Assembly (NCBI GenBank): GCA_016706595.1
Contig: JADJJH010000005.1
Location: 1-12,334 of the forward strand
Direction of reading: 5' to 3'
DNA: 12,334 bases
Source: Bacteroidota bacterium
Lineage (GTDB): Bacteria; Bacteroidota; Bacteroidia; Chitinophagales; Chitinophagaceae
The notes beneath the pieces are model-generated. The model saw nothing but the letters and a program-made list of their open reading frames with translations, was not told where the DNA came from and made no database searches. The translations under genes and the position numbers were made by a program. Shown piece by piece: positions 7,286-12,334 of the stretch. Each line of letters starts with the position of its first letter. Position 1 is the stretch's first letter.

Positions 7286-8539
7286 ATGAAACCATCTATA
7301 AAAATCCTGCTTGCCAAGAAGCGGCCGAAGCATACAGGCAAGTACCCTGTAAAACTACAAGTCATCTTTCAGCGTAAGATGAAGCAATATCCATTCGGAA
7401 TTGACCTGACCAACGAAGAATTCGACTATGTACTTAACCCAGCTAAGTACAAAGGACGCTTCGATGCTAAAACAAAACGAGATCTAGTAGATGTACAAGT
7501 TGCCATTCATGCTAAGTTTGCTAAGGCAAATGAGATCATTACCAAAATGATAGACTTTAGCTTTTCTATTTTCGAGCGTAAGCTCAACCAGAAGAAACTT
7601 GCCAACACGGATGTTTACCAGTACTATGAGAATATCATCCAAAGGTTTAGAGACAAGGATAGGCTTGGCACAGCAGATACCTACCAGTGCAGTTTATCAA
7701 GTCTCAAACTATTCAGACCGGAGCTTAGCTTCCGTGAAATAACCGTAGACTTTCTTGAAGCTTACGAAGCATGGTTTCTTGGAAGAGGCAGGTCCATCTC
7801 AACGGTCGGCATCTATCTTCGTCCACTTAGGGCTGTAATGAATGAAGCCATTTCAGACGGTATCATTTCCCGAGAGAGCCACTACCCTTTTGGCAAGAGA
7901 CTATATCAGATTCCAGCATCCAAGAATATCAAGAAGGCCCTGACAATGGAAGAGATTGGTAAGTTTTTTCAATTTGAGGCTTTGCCTGGTACTTGGCAAG
8001 AGAAATCGCGTGATTTTTTCATCTTCAGTTATCTGTGTAATGGCATCAATATGAAAGACATTTGCCTTTTGAAGAATATCGATATACAAGGTGAGTATAT
8101 TCGTTATACCAGAGCTAAAACGCAGCATACTCATCGATCTTCGAATACTAAAATTAGCATTTATGTTTCACCTGAAAGTCAAGCCATCATAAACAGATGG
8201 AGAAATGCAGACCGCAGACCCGAGGCATATCTATTTCCCATCCTTACACAAGGCATGAATGCTGCCGAACAGATGCTACGATTCAAACAGTTTACTCAAA
8301 ATGTGAACAAGAATATCAAGAAGATTGCTACCACGTTGGGAATAGATAAGCACGTGACCACCTATTTTGCTCGACATAGTTTTGCTACAGTACTCCGAAG
8401 AAGTGGAGCAAGTACCGAAATGATTAGTGAATCTTTAGGACACACAAGTACTAAAACAACAGCCTCTTATCTAGACTCATTCGAAGATGATAAACGAAAA
8501 GAGATTATGGCAGCATTAACGAATTTTGATACCAAATAG
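7286..8539 (+). CDS. Bacteroidota-type tyrosine recombinase (phage-type integrase), 417 aa
   Basis: A site-specific recombinase that cuts and joins att sites through a phosphotyrosine intermediate. The N-terminal part (about 1-90, MKPSIKILLAKKRPKHTGKY) is the arm-type DNA-binding domain, about 105-205 the SAM-like core-binding domain, and 215-417 the catalytic domain. Visible active-site residues are K278 (RAKTQ), R363 (TYFARHSFAT), H386 (LGHTSTKTT) and nucleophile Y395 (ASYLDSFED). The canonical first Arg is Asn (N255 in CNGINMKD), and the His of HxxR is Tyr (Y360). IntDOT of CTnDOT also lacks the first Arg. ATG at 7286 is preferred over a TTG at 7235, which adds 17 residues from the promoter repeat. 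The frame is intact and length normal. It reads away from the tRNA-Met att site, with which it probably pairs. Confidence 0.93.
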   Translation: MKPSIKILLAKKRPKHTGKYPVKLQVIFQRKMKQYPFGIDLTNEEFDYVLNPAKYKGRFDAKTKRDLVDVQVAIHAKFAKANEIITKMIDFSFSIFERKLNQKKLANTDVYQYYENIIQRFRDKDRLGTADTYQCSLSSLKLFRPELSFREITVDFLEAYEAWFLGRGRSISTVGIYLRPLRAVMNEAISDGIISRESHYPFGKRLYQIPASKNIKKALTMEEIGKFFQFEALPGTWQEKSRDFFIFSYLCNGINMKDICLLKNIDIQGEYIRYTRAKTQHTHRSSNTKISIYVSPESQAIINRWRNADRRPEAYLFPILTQGMNAAEQMLRFKQFTQNVNKNIKKIATTLGIDKHVTTYFARHSFATVLRRSGASTEMISESLGHTSTKTTASYLDSFEDDKRKEIMAALTNFDTK

Positions 8540-8737
8540 CAAATATTTAGAGTGTCTTAAAATTGCTAAAGATCAAATTTTTGGTATTTAAATGTTCGAA
8601 ATTATGCAAAATTAGAAGTACCCAAATGTTCATCCGTGCCCTAAAACGACGTGTTTATGAAACTAGAATACCTGTTTATGAACTTACTCGAAAAGTATGG
8701 AAATCGTTTTTTACCTTGTGTAGCATAACACAACCCA
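8540..8737. other. Intergenic region, no gene recognised
   Basis: The only open frame here is short, rich in basic residues and without recognisable features, so it is not called. The stretch probably holds the promoter of the following secreted-protein gene, but no clear TAnnTTTG box was found. GTTTATGAA occurs twice about 24 bases apart near 8655-8685, of unknown meaning. Confidence 0.4.
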
Positions 8738-9741
8738 ATGAAAAATTACTTTCTTGTTCTTTTACTTATTTGTAACCATGTAACCTTTTTGCCCAAGTAC
8801 CTCAAGGCATTCCTTATCAATCAGCCATGCGAAATAGTAGCGGTGGCATTTTAGCCAACCAAAATATTAGTATACGTTTTAGTTTGCATGATAGTGTGAT
8901 TAATGGTACTATCGTTTACCAAGAAACGCATAGCACTACTACCAATAATTTAGGGTTAGTATCCTTAACTATCGGACAAGGCATTGCAACCACGGGCCTA
9001 TTTTCTAATATTAATTGGGCACAACAGGCTAAGTTTTTACAAGTAGAAATGGACCCTGCCGGAGGAAGTACTTATGTGGATTTAGGAACGCAACAAATGA
9101 TGAGTGTGCCGTATGCGTTAAGCGCAGGGAATGGTTTGAAAAACGGAATACAAAATGGAGAAATGTTATTTTGGAACGGAAATGCTTGGGTGAATATTGC
9201 ACCTGGTATTGAAGGGCAGTTTCTAAGATTTCATAATGATGCTCCGGTTTGGGGGGATATTTTTGTTATTGGGTTTCCCTATCAAGGTGGTATTATTGCG
9301 TATATTTTAAAGCCAGGGGACATTGGATACGACGCAAATGTGACTCATGGAATAATAGCTGCTCCATTTGATCAGAGCGTAGCTGCACCATGGGGTTGTC
9401 AAGGTGTAAATATTGTCGGTGCTGATGGAACAGCCGTAGGCACCGGAAGTATAAATACACTTGATATATTGAATAATTGTCCAGAGATTGGTACAGCAGC
9501 CAGAATCTGTGGAGATTTATTATTAAATGGATATAGTGATTGGTATTTACCGAGTAAAGATGAGTTGAATAAACTCTTTATCAACAGACTTGCGATTGAC
9601 GGATTTGTTAGTACAGTTTATTGGAGCTCTAGTGAGGATGGTAACAATGATTCATGGGCTCACATTTTTGCTAGTAATACTCAATTAGTTATGTACAAGA
9701 GTAGCCTATTTAATTCTGTCCGCGCCGTCCGTTCCTTCTAA
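8738..9741 (+). CDS. Secreted protein with DUF1566/Lcl-like C-terminal domain (one frameshift)
   Basis: ATG at 8738 starts the signal peptide MKNYFLVLLLICNHVT. One T is apparently missing in the run near 8788-8793; restoring it gives FFAQVPQGIPYQSAMRNSSG and joins the long open frame (intact from 8827). Total about 335 residues. Residues up to about 130 form the N-terminal module common in Bacteroidota surface proteins, ending DLGTQQMMSVPYALSA. The C-terminal half has the DUF1566 pattern: GYSDWYLPSKDELNKL, VYWSSSE and the terminal VRAVRSF. It is probably exported; function unknown. It is followed after 18 bp by a paralogue sharing the N-terminal module, so the two are likely co-transcribed. 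Starting at 8827 would lose the signal peptide, which argues for the upstream start. Confidence 0.8.
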
Positions 9742-9759
9742 TTTTTAAACTATCAAAAT

Positions 9760-10801
9760 ATGAAACAAAACATTTTAACCCTTTTACTAGTAAGCATTTT
9801 TACGAGCATCTTTGCTCAAGCGCCACAAGGCATTCCCTTATCAATCGGCATTACGAAATAGTAGTGGTGGTATATTGGCTAACCAAAACGTAAGCATACG
9901 ATTTAGTATACACGATAGCACAACAGTTGGAACCATTGTATACCAAGAAACGCATGCAGCCAATACCAATAATTTAGGGTTGGTGAGTTTGCAAATTGGT
10001 ACCGGCACCCCGGTAATCTCTCAATTTAATTTAGTGAACTGGGCTATGAATGCAAAGTTTTTACAAATTGAAATGATAGTAAGTGGTGGTACAAGCTATA
10101 CCGATTTAGGCACACAACAAATGATGAGCGTGCCTTTTGCGTTGTATGCAGAAAAAAGTGGAAGCTATCATCAGACTACAATAATAGGATTTTCAGCATC
10201 TTCAACTTGGCTTTGTCCGTCAAACGTTACTATGATATCCGTTGAATTATGGAGTGGCGGCGGTGGTGGTGGTGGTGGCGGAAATGCCTCAAATGGTGGT
10301 GGCGGCCATGGTGGCAGTGGTGGTAATGGTGGGTATATTAAAACAACAATCTCAGTTTTGCCAAATATAGTTTACAATATCAATGTTGGCGTAGGTGGTA
10401 ATGGAGGAATTGCAGGAATTAGTTTTCAAGGTGGCGGTAATGGATACTATGGTATAGGTACTGACGGACAAAATGGACTGAATGGTGGAATTTCATCTTT
10501 TGATTCATTGGTTACAGTAAATGGTGGAAACGGTGGAAGTGGCGGAGCGGCTGGTAGCTTTCAGTGGTCTAGCAATTTGGGGCAAATGTTATACTCTCTT
10601 GGGGCAAATGGAATTGGTGGAGCCAATGGCCCGTCCACTAACTACAATTACCCATATAATTCTTTACAACAGCAGAGAAGCTACTTGCCAACTTCTTACA
10701 TACCAGTTTATCCTGGAAATTCAAGCATAGGAGGGGCAGGAGGGAATTCGACATTACTAGGTACAAACGGAGAAAATGGCTATGTAATAATATCGTATTA
10801 G
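9760..10801 (+). CDS. Secreted paralogue with glycine-rich C-terminal domain (one frameshift)
   Basis: ATG at 9760 begins the signal peptide MKQNILTLLLVSIFTSIFAQ, then APQGIP. An extra C near 9835-9837 breaks the frame; removing it gives YQSALRNSSGGILANQ and joins the frame that is open to 10801, about 347 residues. The N-terminal module of about 110 residues is roughly two thirds identical by eye to that of the preceding gene and ends DLGTQQMMSVPFALYA. The rest is a glycine-rich domain: VELWSGGGGG, then many GGNGG units, closing ENGYVIISY. This resembles the glycine-rich domain found in phage tail and surface proteins. Function is unknown; probably surface-exposed. Confidence 0.78.
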
Positions 10802-10999
10802 TACAAAGAATAAATATTAAAAATCTTCTAGAATTGGATTGACAAAAAGGGAAACAAGTTTAAAGTTAGGTTGTAGTGATGCATCCATATATGCTACAAG
10901 AATAGTTTTTGATGTAGCTGAATTCCATTGAAATTTTGTTTAGAAATGGAATGAATTGACTCACAATAAATCTGAATATTAAGAATAAAAGTAAAAAAA
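10802..10999. other. Intergenic region with a small inverted repeat
   Basis: No gene is seen here. ATTCCATT (10922-10929) and AATGGAAT (10945-10952) form a perfect 8-bp inverted repeat with a 15-base spacer, about 50 bases upstream of the next ATG. It could be an operator or a hairpin in the leader. TAAATCTG at 10967-10974 is a one-mismatch -7 box. No terminator with a T run follows the glycine-rich gene. Confidence 0.4.
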
Positions 11000-12334
11000 A
11001 TGAAACATATTCCACTCATAGTATTTCTTCTCGTTTTTGCAAACTGCTCAAGTGCTCAAACAGTCTCCCGTAAAGTCCTTTCCACCATTGGAGGTTCATA
11101 CCAAGATAGTAATTTCTCGGCTACCTATACTGTTGGCGAAACTATAATAACCACCCTAAGTGCAGGAGGCATTACGGCTGCCCAAGGATTTCAACAACCC
11201 AGTTGTCAAACCGATAGTTCATCTTTCGCTGATTCAGGTATTAGCTCTTATGTATGGAATGGAATTACCTATACAACAAGTGGCAACTATCAACATATTT
11301 ATATTAATAGTCTGGGTTGCGATAGCATCGTTACACTCAACCTCACCATTTATTTTACTACCGTAAGTATGACGCTTCAAAACGTCATTCAAATTTCGCC
11401 TACTGTTTTTGAGTATGATGTGATGTTACAAAATACCGGCAATACGGCTCTTGCATTAAAAGGATATTCATGCGGTTTAAATCATGCCAGTGGTATGCGC
11501 AATGGTGGAACACTTACGCATACTTTTCTTTCACGCGATGCAGCTTTAAGTACCATACCGAATGTGGTGCCAGGTTATACTGCTTCAACTAATCATCTTC
11601 GTTTATTTACTTCCGATGCAAGTGCTGGTAACGAAGTGAATTTATTACCGGGTACTCCTATTCGAATTGCAACCATGCGTGTGAGTAATTCAGTTCCTTT
11701 TCCCAAACGATTTCTTGCCTAATATTAATTTGCAGACTATCACCGCAATCGGTAAAACACAATGCATTGCCAATTGTATCGTTACGCCACCGGGTACATC
11801 TTATACAATTAATGGTATTGCCAATACACCTTCGGCAGGTAGCATACAAGGTTTAACGGGTATTGTAAATACACCTTGTTTATACTTAAATGCACTTACT
11901 CAGTTTAATGCAACGGGTATCGAATCTACTATCGCAACTTGTAATGGTTCGGGAAGTGGAAGCGGTATCATTACTTTGTCGGGTGCAGGTGCCAACACTT
12001 TACCAGGCACTTATGCTGTTAATGGTGCTTCAAGTATCGCTTATAGTACAAACCCATTTACCATTAGTAATTTATCATCTGGTTCGCATACAATAACTGT
12101 TGCAAATAGTAATGGATGTTCAAGCACGGTAACGCAAACTATTTCACAGACTTTCTTCACACCTTCTATTCAACAAAATGATACGATGATATGTGTAGGA
12201 AGTAGTATTCATTTGAATGCAATTTCGCCTGCTTCTTCAAGTACGCTTCCAAGCAACTTACAAAGTGGTTTAGTGGCGTGGTATCCATTTAATGGCAATG
12301 CAAATGATGAAAGCGGGAATGGGAATAATGGGGT
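11000..12334 (+). CDS. Large secreted SprB-like/LamG-type protein, N-terminal part, runs off the window (one frameshift)
   Basis: Signal peptide MKHIPLIVFLLVFANCSSAQ, then the N-terminal block VSRKVLSTIGGSYQDSNFSA...YTVGE...GGITAAQGFQQP, common in Bacteroidota secreted proteins. A cysteine-containing repeat (YVWNGITY, LGCDSIVTLNLTI) follows, then a cohesin-like or Ig-like segment (VFEYDVMLQNTGNTAL). The frame stops at 11722, but reading one base shifted from about 11695 continues DFLPNINLQTITAIGK and stays open to the end of the window. This part includes a gliding-protein-like repeat (GSGIITLSGAGANTLPGTYA, TITVANSNGCSSTVTQTIS), and LQSGLVAWYPFNGNANDESG at 12255-12334 opens a LamG/concanavalin-like domain. 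The break lies in TTTTCCCAAA, a typical homopolymer indel. It is probably a surface adhesin or type IX-exported protein; the C-terminus is not available. Confidence 0.75.

Overview
The window looks like chromosomal DNA of a Bacteroidota bacterium (Chitinophagales/Sphingobacteriales-like is a guess). The support is AT-rich DNA with TAnnTTTG-type -7 boxes, secreted proteins built from Ig/PKD and SprB-like repeats, a PepO-type M13 metallopeptidase, a Bacteroidota-type tyrosine integrase and a small GIY-YIG nuclease next to tRNA sequence.

Left part (1-6337): a saccharopine dehydrogenase family gene on the minus strand (about 180-1503) diverges from a probable lipoprotein gene (from 1575). That gene starts with ATG followed by 27 adenines. 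A secreted multidomain protein with a dockerin-like C-terminus (about 2252-4196, plus) then converges on an M13 peptidase (4291-6337, minus) across a bidirectional terminator hairpin. All of these genes except the first 402 residues of the peptidase are split by many single-base indels. Conserved motifs reappear intact in shifted frames, so unpolished assembly explains this better than genuine gene decay.

Middle (6338-8539): an intergenic stretch rich in inverted CTCATTCTC-type repeats leads into two identical 36-bp copies of the 3' part of a tRNA-Met(CAU)-like gene, 407 bp apart. Between them lie a GIY-YIG endonuclease gene, a strong intrinsic terminator and an 18-bp perfect palindrome. The right-hand copy starts in the anticodon loop, and 187 bp further on is the start of a tyrosine integrase gene pointing away from it. 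This is the arrangement expected at one end of an element integrated into tRNA-Met. The small GIY-YIG unit with its own tRNA 3' end looks like a second insertion at the same target, and is the most interesting part of the window.

Right part (8540-12334): two tandem secreted paralogues share an N-terminal module of about 110 residues but carry different C-terminal domains (DUF1566/Lcl-like and glycine-rich). They are followed by a large secreted SprB/LamG-type protein that runs off the window. Each has one homopolymer-type frameshift. Whether these genes are cargo of the integrated element or ordinary chromosome cannot be decided, because the other end of the element and the 5' half of the tRNA are not in the window.
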